Below, in pieces: positions 40,205 through 49,753 of a DNA stretch of 64,000 bases. The stretch lies in contig VRVR01000007.1 of NCBI GenBank assembly GCA_009859145.1, positions 62,001-126,000 of the forward strand, in the 5' to 3' direction. How positions within the stretch are numbered: position 1 is the first letter of the stretch; each line of letters begins with the position of its first letter. Position numbers and translations under genes: made by a program. This DNA comes from Andalucia godoyi (taxonomy: Eukaryota > Discoba > Jakobea > Jakobida > Andaluciidae). The notes beneath the pieces are model-generated. The model was not told the DNA's origin and searched no databases. It saw only the letters and a program-made list of their open reading frames with translations.

Positions 40205-41440
40205 TCATGGTCCCACTTGTCGCACACCGTACGCGACATCGCTACTGAGAATGACGGTTCCATTGGGTCCCCACTGAAATCCGCCAACGAACCGATCCGG
40301 AATACTCAAAAGACCGCCGTCCAGATCACTGTCAGTCGTCAGATGGCTCAGTTGCGCGGCTTGTGTGGTTCCTAAAACAGAAGACACCATCAGCCCGATC
40401 CACACTTTCAATCCAAGCCGGTGCGCAGCAGCGATCGTTCGAACTCCACCGCGAAGCCCCCCCGCTTTCTCAATCTTCACATTCACTCCATTGACGTACG
40501 GAGCAACCAATTCCACGTCTTCAAAGGTCGAGATGCTTTCATCGGCATAGATCAACATTCCGGCCCCATTGTAAGCATCCTTAACGGCCTTCCAGTCCGG
40601 CCCCAGCACCGCATGGAGAGGAAACGGCTGCTCAACCATGAAAATCTTCTCCGCATACGGCTTCAACACTTCCAACATCTCCATGGATATAGATGGATTC
40701 CATGCAGCATTTGCGTCAATGCTCCATTCTGTACCCAAGTTACTCAGCTTCTCGAGCACCTTTGCCGTCCATTCCGCGTTGTCGTCGACTTTGATCTTGA
40801 TGAACGGCGTGTATTCAAGCCCAAACCTTGTCGACTCCACCATATCGTCGAGATTTTGCATCAACGCAGCCGTGTAAAAGGACCGTGCACACTGCGCTTC
40901 CCCTTGCTCGAACCCAGCCAATTTCCACACAGGAACGCTGCGAAGCATTGCCCATGCCCCAAGAACAGCGCACTCTAATGCAGACTTCCCAGCACGGAAG
41001 AACTTTGAGTCTCCGCATGCCCGGTCAACAATGTACAGCAACGTGTGGAACAGTGTAGTCTCCTCACAGGAAGCACATGTGTGACGGCGGCACGACGGAA
41101 AGTACGCATCAGGTACATCTGCAAATGCATCGTATGAGTCAGGCAGTGCAGCAAAGACTCGGGCTTGCTCCACCACTTGGTGGAAATAGTCATGGCAATC
41201 CTTCATATCCGCAAAATAACAGCCTGGCTTTTTCGGCGGAAGCCCGCATTCGCCAAAGCTCTCAATCGTGCATGACGAACTTCTCTCGTCTGTAATCAGC
41301 ACTCGAAACAGCCCGTTCGTGCGGCTCGTCGAAGAAGAGTGCGATGTCCCAAAAACATGCCGTAATCGGAGATGCAGCGATTCAACAGAAAGCAGAACCC
41401 GATACGAAGTACCAGGAACAGGAAACGCAATCTCATTCAT
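40205..41440 (-). CDS. Enolase-superfamily enzyme, dipeptide epimerase-like
   Basis: Intronless, 411 residues. The capping domain is followed by a barrel with all key residues of the muconate-lactonising subgroup: K215 and K217 (IKIKV), metal ligands D242 (IDANAAW), E270 (VEQPFP) and D300 (YADES), and the opposite base K322 (VNVKIEKAGG). Two lysines on either face allow racemisation or epimerisation, as in L-Ala-D/L-Glu and related dipeptide epimerases. An insert of about 40 residues with several Cys and His (98-140) is unusual for the bacterial proteins. No signal peptide is seen. The true substrate cannot be read from sequence. Its end faces the acyl-CoA oxidase end, with 116 bp between. 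Confidence 0.87.
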   Translation of the reverse strand: MNEIAFPVPGTSYRVLLSVESLHLRLRHVFGTSHSSSTSRTNGLFRVLITDERSSSCTIESFGECGLPPKKPGCYFADMKDCHDYFHQVVEQARVFAALPDSYDAFADVPDAYFPSCRRHTCASCEETTLFHTLLYIVDRACGDSKFFRAGKSALECAVLGAWAMLRSVPVWKLAGFEQGEAQCARSFYTAALMQNLDDMVESTRFGLEYTPFIKIKVDDNAEWTAKVLEKLSNLGTEWSIDANAAWNPSISMEMLEVLKPYAEKIFMVEQPFPLHAVLGPDWKAVKDAYNGAGMLIYADESISTFEDVELVAPYVNGVNVKIEKAGGLRGGVRTIAAAHRLGLKVWIGLMVSSVLGTTQAAQLSHLTTDSDLDGGLLSIPDRFVGGFQWGPNGTVILSSDVAYGVRQVGP

Positions 41441-41775
41441 TTTCTTCTTCTTTTCTTTTCGGTTTCGTTATCCAGAGAAGGCACGAATAAATCGTTGGGC
41501 TGTGGCAAGCGATTACTGTACGAATACTGAAATTGTTCGTGGCAGCGGCTTTCCGTTTGTTATCTGCTGCTGCGCAACTTTTTTTTATATTGTGTTTTAT
41601 TTCGTTTTCATCGTCTCCGTCCGGTTAGAACTAAATAAAAACGACATCTTCCTCTCACTTCCGTGATGTCGCTTTTTGCTTGTTCTAATATTTTCGTTTT
41701 GATTTGGTTATCGTCGCCGTCCACAATTGGAATATGTTTTTTTTTTAATTAATTAATCCTAAACCTGCTCGGCAG
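41441..41775. other. Intergenic region between epimerase-like and dehydrogenase genes
   Basis: T-rich, with an AATTAATTAAT tract at about 41747-41757. Both neighbours are on the minus strand. No gene is seen. Confidence 0.6.
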
Positions 41776-43356
41776 TTACTTTGTGTACGTTGGCATGACC
41801 ATCGTCGACGCAGAGATAACATCCTTCTCACGCCACGCGGATGTGACGGTCTTGAGCTGGGTGTAGAAGTGGACACCGGACTTTCCATAGAAGTTGAGGT
41901 CTCCCATAATCGATGCACGGTTTCCAGTGAAGGAGAACATGGGCAGTGGAACCGGAATGGGGACATTGATTCCAACCTGGCCTGCTCCAATTTCATTCGT
42001 GAACTTGCGCGCAGCGGCACCCGAGCGAGTGAAAATTGCAGTTCCGTTTCCGTACTTGTTGCGGTTGATGATGGAGATTGCATCGTCGAGGTTGGGCGCA
42101 GTGAGCGAAACCAGCACCGGTCCGAAGATCTCTTCCTGATAGATCTTCATGTGCGGTTTGGCATTCGAAAAGATGGTGGGGCCAACCCAGTTTCCATTTT
42201 CATATCCTGCTGGGACAGTTGGGTTTCTTCCATCCAGCAAGAGAGTGGCACCTTCGTCCACTCCAGACTGTATCAATCCCTCAACACGCTTGCGAGCCTG
42301 CGGAGAGATCAGGGGGCCCAGATCAGAGGTCTCTGCAAACCCGGGGCCGACCTTCTTTGTGGCAGCAATGTCTGCAACTCGTGGAAGGATCTCACGCTCG
42401 ACACCACCAACAAAGACTGCAGTGGACAAGGCCATGCATCGCTGACCAGCAGCGCCAAACGCAGCGCCAACGAGAGTCTGTGCGACGGAATCGTAGTCGA
42501 CATCCGGCATAATCACGCAATGGTTCTTTGCGCCCATGTTGGACTGCACCCTCTTTCCATTCGAAGTACCTCGTTGATAAATGTGGCGACCGGCGGTGTT
42601 TCCTCCCACAAACGAAATTGCCTGGACATGTGGAGAGTCGCAGATAAAGTTCACCGCATCATGTGCGCCATGGATCATGTTCACCACCCCAGCAGGGGCA
42701 CCGCAGGCGTGCCAGATCTCCATGAGCTTCACGGCCGTCAACGGAACTCTCTCAGAAGGCTTCAGCAAGAACGTGTTTCCACAGGCTGCAGCAAGAGGGA
42801 ACATCCACAGAGCAATCATCGCAGGGAAGTTGAACGGGGTAATTCCAGCTACAACTCCGAGCGGCTCGCGGAACGAATACGTGTCCACATCACGTGCAAT
42901 GGAACCCAAAGTTTCTCCCATCAACAAAGACGGCGTCGAGCAAGCATGCTCCACAACCTCCAATCCGCGGAAAACGTCTCCACGTGCGTCCGCAAGAGTC
43001 TTTCCCTGCTCCTCGGTAATGATCTTTGCAATGTTCTCAGTTTCGTCACGGATTGCCGCTTGGTACTTGAGAATCAGCCGTGCTCGCTCCGAAGGCGGGA
43101 CACGGCGCCAGGTGTGGAATGCCGCTTGGGCAGCATTGGCAGCCTCGGTCATTTCAGCCTGCGTGCAATCTGGAACTCTTGCAATCAGACGGCCAGTCGA
43201 CGGATCATGAACTTCATGGAACTTTGTTGTCGATGAAACGCGCTTTTCACCATTGATGAACATCGGAACATCCTTTACAGATGATGCAAACGATGCCGAG
43301 AATGCACATCGAAGCGATGAAACACGGCGTGAAGACTGAAGCACTGTTGCCAGCAT
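41776..43356 (-). CDS. ALDH6A1: Methylmalonate-semialdehyde dehydrogenase, mitochondrial
   Basis: 526 residues from the ATG at 43356 ([16 protein letters not shown]); the frame upstream to 43500 is a CA microsatellite and is not coding. The N-terminal 30 residues form a typical mitochondrial presequence. Mature sequence matches the family: [22 protein letters not shown], the [16 protein letters not shown] block, [22 protein letters not shown] and the catalytic cysteine in [10 protein letters not shown]. The enzyme converts malonate and methylmalonate semialdehydes to acetyl- and propionyl-CoA in valine and thymine breakdown, NAD+ and CoA dependent. The NMGAKNH and GQRC combination separates it from other aldehyde dehydrogenases. 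The gene is complete. Confidence 0.95.
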   Translation of the reverse strand: MLATVLQSSRRVSSLRCAFSASFASSVKDVPMFINGEKRVSSTTKFHEVHDPSTGRLIARVPDCTQAEMTEAANAAQAAFHTWRRVPPSERARLILKYQAAIRDETENIAKIITEEQGKTLADARGDVFRGLEVVEHACSTPSLLMGETLGSIARDVDTYSFREPLGVVAGITPFNFPAMIALWMFPLAAACGNTFLLKPSERVPLTAVKLMEIWHACGAPAGVVNMIHGAHDAVNFICDSPHVQAISFVGGNTAGRHIYQRGTSNGKRVQSNMGAKNHCVIMPDVDYDSVAQTLVGAAFGAAGQRCMALSTAVFVGGVEREILPRVADIAATKKVGPGFAETSDLGPLISPQARKRVEGLIQSGVDEGATLLLDGRNPTVPAGYENGNWVGPTIFSNAKPHMKIYQEEIFGPVLVSLTAPNLDDAISIINRNKYGNGTAIFTRSGAAARKFTNEIGAGQVGINVPIPVPLPMFSFTGNRASIMGDLNFYGKSGVHFYTQLKTVTSAWREKDVISASTMVMPTYTK

Positions 43357-43672
43357 TTCTTGTTTTTTCTTCTTCTGTTTTTTCTTGCGAGAAAACCCTA
43401 ACCAAAGCAAAGCAAAGCACACGCACACACACGCACACACGCACACGCACACGCACACGCACACACACACACACCTACACGCACACGGATATCTCCACAC
43501 ACAGAAATGAAGGCGGAAAACAGGATGAAAGGTTTCGAAGAAAAGAATCTTCCGCTGTCACAACGAAAAATGGGTGTCAGTCCCTTTCTACAGCGAAAGT
43601 CACTCTCAGCAGACTGACAGCAGTTTCTCTCTTATCACCAGTATTTTTTCATAATTGTAGTATCTTTACAGA
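43357..43672. other. Upstream region of the dehydrogenase gene
   Basis: Contains a CA microsatellite at 43419-43486. The rest up to the R2 copy shows no gene. Confidence 0.7.
43419..43486. repeat. (CA)n microsatellite with CG interruptions
   Basis: CA units with regular CGCA variants, 60-130 nt upstream of the dehydrogenase ATG. Confidence 0.95.
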
Positions 43673-44230
43673 CGCCTACACTATACACTGAACATGCTGC
43701 ATGTCTACGAATAGACATGCATATTCAATCTTGCATCCCGTAGCCGGGAAGGGGACAGGCCCCAACACGCCCCACGGCGTTCTTCAGATAATGTTCCGCG
43801 CTCCGTTCCCAATCTCGATCAATCGGTGAACCACTTTCTCAGCGTGACACGTTGTTCCTGAGAAGGGTGCATTTTGATGCTGACGGCCCTAGCAGCAGGC
43901 GTAGTGACACGTGGTCTCTTAATAGGTCTGTGGGACCCAGGAGGCCCTGTATCGAGCGGCGTAGGTGTAGGCGAATGCGTCGTCCCAGCGCACTCACGCC
44001 CATATTTGAATAAAAACGTGAAACCAACGAATGATAGAATAGATGGTTACGGATGCTGCGTTAAAGAGTGTGGAAAATGCAGAGCCTGTGTCACCGGCTG
44101 AATTTTGGCCGAGCGTGCGTAAGCACGAATTCCCTGTGAAACAAAAACGTGCTAATGTCGGCCAGTATTGACCATGTCAGATTATGCATTCTTCCGCATG
44201 CATGACAATGTCGTGTTATTATTCAGCGGT
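43673..44230 (-). repeat. Dispersed repeat R2, copy B (inverted)
   Basis: Reverse-complement relative of 10795-11398, alignable from CGCCTACACTATACACTG through to ATAATAACACGACATTGTC on the other strand, with scattered changes and indels. Near its left end a perfect hairpin (GCATGTCTA, loop CGAA, TAGACATGC) occupies about 43700-43721. It has no coding capacity and lies between two genes, as copy A does. Confidence 0.83.
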
Positions 44231-44411
44231 CTGCTTCCAGTGATTCGCCGTCCTAAACTTGTCGTGTCTTGCTGTTTTTCTGATTTTATTCCATTTCCCG
44301 TTGCATGGATTATATTTGCGTTGATACGTTGATGCGTAACGAGTGCTTGCTTGCGTAGTACATGCGGCAGTCTGAAGTCAGAGCGGATAGGTTTGCAGAC
44401 ACGTGCTCTGA

Positions 44412-46066
44412 ATGTGGCATAATTTGTTTGTTCTCTCTGAAGAGCTGCGATCGATTGTCTCCACCCCAAAGTATGTTCTCTCTCCTTTCCGTCCGTTCTG
44501 CTTGCCTTTTTCTGTTTTCTTTCATTTTCAGCGAGTGGTGCTCCCCTCCCCCCTTTTTCCTTCTTTTCACTTACGGTGAGCGGGTGTCATAGGTTGCTGG
44601 ACTTGCGTTCCACATCGAATGGCAGCACGCAAGTGACGCAAGAATGCAGGCTGTTTCTGAAGATCTACAACAATCCACATCCATTTTCAAGAATCATTCT
44701 TCAATATACCCGGTCGTATGTTGATCGCTTTGGTGTCATGGGCTTCTGCTTGCTTGACTTTTCAGCAGAATTCATTTCGCGCTTCATCCTCGACTCGAAT
44801 TTGGTCGTCGGGCCTCAGCTGAATTCTGGAGTCCCGCATCGGGGGCTGCCAAATCCACTGAGCAACGGTTCTTCGTCTGTTGCGCTGGACATGCCTGCAT
44901 CGCAGATTTCGTCTGTGCTGCAGAGTCTCAACACATTGTTTTTGCGGGAGCTGCACAAATGTTCTCGAAAACTGGACATCTCGAAAGACATCCGCGCAAT
45001 TTCCGACATGATCGCAGCGTTTTTGATGTCAGATCCCTCGAGGGGATTTCCTCAGGCAAATGCGTCCTTCTGCATGGATGTTACGTCTGCACTGACCTCG
45101 TCGATTGCGATTCTGCAAGCCGTGATTGGTCGGCCGAAGAGTTTCGTTCGCATTCTTCCAATCGTGTCCCCATTGGACAGGTGTTGTTCGGTGGAGTTGT
45201 TCGAGGGTGTGGCGCTGAGTCGATTCACGATCTCGATTCCAAGAAAGAAGATCGGGACTTCCAGGTCTTCTGATTTTTCATTGCTGGGCGTCTCGTGCGT
45301 GGTGTACAAATGCAGTCTTGACTTTGGTAACGACGTCGGATTGATGAAGGAAGAGGCTCTTGGTTCCAATGCCAGCCTTACGAGAGTCCGTGATTTTCTC
45401 CTCCGTGCTTCCTCGAGCATTCACTTGCTCGTCTGTCAGAAGGGAGTCAGTCTCTCGATCAAGGCGGTGTGCGAATCCAGCGGTATCGTGATTCTTGAGC
45501 GACTGTCTCTTCTTCATATTGATTGGGTGTGTGATGCTGCCGGTTGCCAGCCGTTGATGGATGCAGCCATCCTTCCTTCCGAAGTGAATGTAGGGACATT
45601 GGAGTCCGTGGAGGTTTGCAGCGATGGCAGTCTTCTCAAGTTGCGAGCTGGCACTCGTGCATCTGTGGGCGGGGACAAACCTCGAGCGGTAGCGACTCTG
45701 CTAGCGCGTGCTACGGACGAGCTAGCGAGCACGGATTTTGAATCCCGAGTGCAAGACTTGCTGACCTACGCGGCCAATTTAATAATGTCGCCCAACATAA
45801 TTGTACCATCCATGTGTGTCGTCTCGAGTGTTGCTGCAGCAGTGTCGGTCTTCACAATCGGATTGGAATCTATGCCTTTACGGCTTCGTGCAAAGTGCGC
45901 ACGATATTCATCATTGCTGACTCGCGTGTTTGAATCGTGCTGTGCTCGGTGGTTCCCATCGCAGTTTGCTGTTCAGTTTGACACTCTTGCTGAAATGTTC
46001 ACGTCCTTTGTCGAGTTGGTCTGCACCATCATATCCAGCGATGGCATTTTGTTTGATAATTCCTGA
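44412..46066 (+). CDS. MKKS/BBS6-like divergent chaperonin
   Basis: Proposed two exons, 44412-44470 and 44593-46066, around a 122-nt intron (GTATGT to TAG); 510 residues. An in-frame stop precedes the ATG. Group II chaperonin traits are visible but degenerate: EELRSIVSTPKLLDL in place of the usual GP-G nucleotide loop, an apical-domain block SIHLLVCQKGVSLSI and VILERLSLLHIDWVCDAAGCQPL, like the corresponding block of human MKKS. The missing GP-G motif suggests it does not hydrolyse ATP, as is thought for BBS6/10/12. BBS6 helps assemble the BBSome, which moves cargo in cilia. Assignment to BBS6 rather than another BBS-type or CCT relative is moderate. The alternative first exon could differ. 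Confidence 0.65.
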
Positions 46067-46173
46067 AACGCATCTACGTCTGTGCGGTGTGACGGCGTGC
46101 CTTTTACACATGGGCTGGGCTGGAAGCTAACGCAACAATTTTACAGCGTGATTTCTTTTCTCCCAATTGATTC

Positions 46174-48516
46174 TTAGAATACGTAGCGCTGATCCATGTG
46201 CTGTCTGACTTCCTGATAGGTGCGCAGACTCTCAATGAGTTGCGACAATTCCATGCTGCGCGTTTTGCTATCACGATCAACGGACGCAACAGCCTCCTCC
46301 AAATGCGTCAGCTGGTCTTCTCCCGCTTCGCTTTCAAGACCGCCCTCGCTTTCCGCAGCTGCGCCAAACGCCGACAAGGACGAATTCGCGCGCAAGTTGT
46401 CCGAGTCTGAAACAGAACCCTGCGCGCTTAGCAGGTTCATATCCTTTCTGCGAGCAGCAGCAGCTACCTGGATGTTGCTTGGTGTAAACACGATACCACC
46501 CGTGGGGATTGAAACCGTGGATCGGCTGGTATGCGGCGAATTAATCGTGATCGACATACTCGACATTGCACGCTCCTGGTGCGTGACACTGCGAAGCCGG
46601 GACTTTGGGTCGACGGACTTCTTGGACTCAACAGACATTCCCGTCGCCCTTCCATCAAACGACGTGGTTCGCACCGAACGAGACGAGTGCCCATCGCTTC
46701 CATTTTCGATCTGGTCATACGTCAGCCCGTGAAGTTGGATCTTGAGTCCGCGGCGTTCATACTGATGGCGAACTCGCAGAGCATTCTGCACAAACAAGAG
46801 AAGATGCTCGGGATGAATTCGCATCTGCTCGATAATCGACTTCATGCCCTCTCGCTCCTGTTCCTTCATAAAATCGCAGCGCGCATTATACAACCGCTCT
46901 CGGAGCTTCTCTTCAAGCCCTTCCACAAACGACTCCATATGCACATCAAATCGATGCTCAAGCTGAGATCGGAAGGAAGCCTCCTTTTCTTGAAACACGG
47001 CCTGCGCACGCTGCGCTCCTTCGGAGAACATGATTGCGTAATGGTCCGTGTCATCCGCATACTGGCCCGCCATTCGGTGGACTTCGTCTTGCTGGACGTG
47101 GAGCACTTGCTGGTGCGAAACAGTTTGAAGAATCAGGGTATCCAGCAACCCACGAAGGTCGTCCATTGTCGCCTTTTCGGTCTGCTCTCGCAGGACACGA
47201 GATCTCATAAACTCTTCCTTGCGCCTGATAATCTCGTCGTCGACCATCTCCTTGCGCATCCGGGCTTCCTCTGCGTCCAGCTCCTGCTCGGCTTCCAGCT
47301 GAATTCGGTCAGCCACACTTGCTGGTAAGTCCCGCGAAATACGCAGCTTGGGCATCCGACCTGCAAGATGCAGGAATCTGATGGACGCAAGAAACTGAGG
47401 ATCCCTCATCTTGTACTTCTCCTCAATTTCCGCGACCTTTTCCATCCAGTGATCCGCATACGAGTCGTGCACAATGTTGAGAACCAGAGAAGCCCGCTTC
47501 TTGAACGCCTCTAGCTCTGCAATGTGTTGGTTCTTCAGTTTGATAATTCTACCGCACGCCTCTTTCCTCACGTCTTTTCTAGCATCTTCAATCACTTCAG
47601 AAGCGTGGTGCCTGTGCTCAGCGCGAAGACCGTTCACCGCAGACTGGTGCTCTTCGAGCATCCTTGTTCTCTGGAGTTCATTCTGTGCCGACTGCAATGT
47701 CGTCTCAAACGACTTTCGGTTTTCCGCAAGCCTTGTATTCAACTGTTCTTCCTGTGTCTTTGCAACCTCCAGACACTTCTTATCTTCCTCTGCCGAGACA
47801 AGAGCCATCAGCTCTTCCACATCGCGCTGCTGTTTGGCCTCCAGCTCTGCAAAGTCCTGGAGCACTGGGCCAAAATCTGGGTTCCCTGATTCGTCGGTCA
47901 TAGACTGACGTAAAAACGCAAAGGACTCGCCCTGCTTTTGCAATTTTCGTGCAATCCACAACACCCCGTCGAAAATATCAAGCTCGGGGGTCGCTTCTCG
48001 AGCTGCATCCTTCACAATGCTAATGCCTGCCGAATTGGCATTCTGGCCCTGGCTCTGGCTCTGATGATTGCTGCTGTGATAATCGACGCGATCCGGGATG
48101 TTCAACGTCGGGACACTGAGTATGTGACTGCTGCTATTGCTACTATAGAGACCACCAGGGTGTTGCGGATAGCTCTCCTGACCAGCATTAACATCACACG
48201 ACTCTTCTTGCCTGCCTGACTTTTCAGGATTGTCATTCAGATTGTCCCCATCCATAGCCGATTCCTCGTCTTCTGCATTCATCATCTGTGTTTCGGAATG
48301 TCCGCTGGAAGGCCTCGGCGACACTCCAGTTCGAACCTTTACAATTTCATTCGTCAGTTCCTCGAGTTCAGCCGCAGAAAAGTCAGACTGCAACTTCAGA
48401 GTCAAATCTCCAAGAACATTTCCAAGAGCAGGAAGCACCTTTTCAATCAAATACTGAATTTCCGGAGACCGGTGTCCAAACTGCTGGACAAGAGATCCAA
48501 GATCCAGCAACGACAT
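46174..48516 (-). CDS. Large coiled-coil protein, function unknown
   Basis: Intronless, 780 residues. Residues 1-65 form a compact helical start (MSLLDLGSLVQQFGHRSPEIQYLIEK) that could be a LisH-like or dimerising unit. Residues 75-160 are polar and disordered. From about 165 to 590 there are long helical stretches rich in Glu, Lys, Gln and Arg with heptad-like spacing, with a break near 360-390 (RDPQFLASIRFLHLAGRMPKL). The tail (600-780) is Ser-rich and ends in an acidic helix. No membrane segment or catalytic motif. I do not recognise the family. It converges on the BBS6-like gene with a gap of about 100 bp; a cytoskeletal or ciliary-base role is only a guess. Confidence 0.82.
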   Translation of the reverse strand: MSLLDLGSLVQQFGHRSPEIQYLIEKVLPALGNVLGDLTLKLQSDFSAAELEELTNEIVKVRTGVSPRPSSGHSETQMMNAEDEESAMDGDNLNDNPEKSGRQEESCDVNAGQESYPQHPGGLYSSNSSSHILSVPTLNIPDRVDYHSSNHQSQSQGQNANSAGISIVKDAAREATPELDIFDGVLWIARKLQKQGESFAFLRQSMTDESGNPDFGPVLQDFAELEAKQQRDVEELMALVSAEEDKKCLEVAKTQEEQLNTRLAENRKSFETTLQSAQNELQRTRMLEEHQSAVNGLRAEHRHHASEVIEDARKDVRKEACGRIIKLKNQHIAELEAFKKRASLVLNIVHDSYADHWMEKVAEIEEKYKMRDPQFLASIRFLHLAGRMPKLRISRDLPASVADRIQLEAEQELDAEEARMRKEMVDDEIIRRKEEFMRSRVLREQTEKATMDDLRGLLDTLILQTVSHQQVLHVQQDEVHRMAGQYADDTDHYAIMFSEGAQRAQAVFQEKEASFRSQLEHRFDVHMESFVEGLEEKLRERLYNARCDFMKEQEREGMKSIIEQMRIHPEHLLLFVQNALRVRHQYERRGLKIQLHGLTYDQIENGSDGHSSRSVRTTSFDGRATGMSVESKKSVDPKSRLRSVTHQERAMSSMSITINSPHTSRSTVSIPTGGIVFTPSNIQVAAAARRKDMNLLSAQGSVSDSDNLRANSSLSAFGAAAESEGGLESEAGEDQLTHLEEAVASVDRDSKTRSMELSQLIESLRTYQEVRQHMDQRYVF

Positions 48517-49753
48517 CCTCTCTTTTTCTTTTTTTCAATTACGATTGTGTCTCCTTCTCCGCCACTCCAACTCTCTGCCCCACTGTGCTCCACTCTGCCT
48601 CTTCTTCTGTGGAATGACCGACAACGAAATATCAAAAAAAAGAAGAAAAGAATGGAATGAAGGAAGTAAAGAAAGAAAGAAAAAAATGGCATTCGTACAA
48701 AGCAGAAACGGAAACGTCTTTTGTTTCAATTGTATAAGCGGGTTTCTTAACTGCCAAAACTACGGTAGACCGTTTTGTTTATGAACCTCATACATCAAAT
48801 CAAACAATACGTAGGTATTATATATCTAGTAAAAGTATTTTTCATCAACACAAAGGTTTCTTTTCCCAGAATTTCCTTCATTCATCACTTTTTTTAATCC
48901 TTCTATTATTCTTTCTGTTTGTGTTTTTTTTTTAATAATCGAACCCTCAAGCCGCACCTTTCATCAAAGACAAATCATCTCATGGCTCCAAAGAGGGATC
49001 TTCCCATCAAACTCAGACCGGCCATGCCCGACGGTGCCGAGAACCAAGAAAGTCGTGGTTGCGACGACCCTTTGATGCAGAGCAGTCTGCATTGAAGAGG
49101 TGGTGCTCGCCCCAATTAACAAAAAAATAAAAAAATTAATCAATAAAAATTGAGGCTTGCATCTATCTTCGGGGACAGCTTAGCCCGATGATCAATAATG
49201 ATTCATGTCTTTGACGAGCGGGGAGAAAACACATTCTTGCTTTTTATTGGAAATGAAATTTGACAACACAAGACCACATAACAACAAACACACGGCAATC
49301 TGAAGAAACAGCAATCTGAAGTTACCAAACCCATAAACAACATCACCACACACACATGTATAATCAGGGCATCCAGAAAACGACAGGCAAAACGGAAGGG
49401 AAAGCAAAACATGGAAACACAAACTAGCGAATTGGAACCTCCGTCGCGCTTCCCCCTAATTAACTAAAACGCATACAGATGAAAAAGAGAGCCACAAAAT
49501 AAAAAAAGAAGAAAAAGGAACAGAGAGGCCTGGACGGGAAGGGAAAAAAAAGAATACATGACAAGGAACACTCAACGAAAAACAACATCATCACCAACCG
49601 GACCATTTCCATCATCAGCATCCAGATCCGGGACGGAAGAGGGAGGGAGGCACGTCAAACAGGGGTGGGTGAAAACTGTTTTTTCCATAGTTGTTACTGC
49701 TGTTTTTGTCGTCCGTTTCGCACGTCCAAGGGACAGTCTCTCCGTTTCTCTGC
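48517..49753. other. AT-rich intergenic region with a GC-rich island
   Basis: Mostly A/T-rich with several homopolymer runs. A GC-rich block at about 48975-49120 contains inverted repeats and is described separately. No protein-coding gene is seen. Confidence 0.6.
48975..49120. ncRNA. Candidate structured RNA or diverged element (unidentified)
   Basis: A sharply bounded GC-rich block inside AT-rich sequence. It holds a perfect 7-bp stem (ATGCAGA/TCTGCAT, loop GCAG, about 49075-49092) and a GTCG/CGAC stem nearby. Read on the minus strand, the part around GATGGGAAGATCC loosely recalls the 3' half of 5S rRNA, but the conserved 5' half is absent. Strand, ends and function are unknown; the call rests on composition and base pairing only. 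Confidence 0.2.

Noticed and set aside
43357-43500. Cys/Val-repeat extension of the dehydrogenase
   Set aside because: It is a translated CA microsatellite upstream of a normal mitochondrial presequence.
44574-44592. A 17-nt intron (GTGAGC...TAG) before the BBS6-like exon 2
   Set aside because: Far too short for splicing here; the 122-nt GTATGT intron restores the frame.
48975-49120. A 5S rRNA gene
   Set aside because: Only the 3' half shows loose similarity; the highly conserved 5' half and internal promoter are missing.
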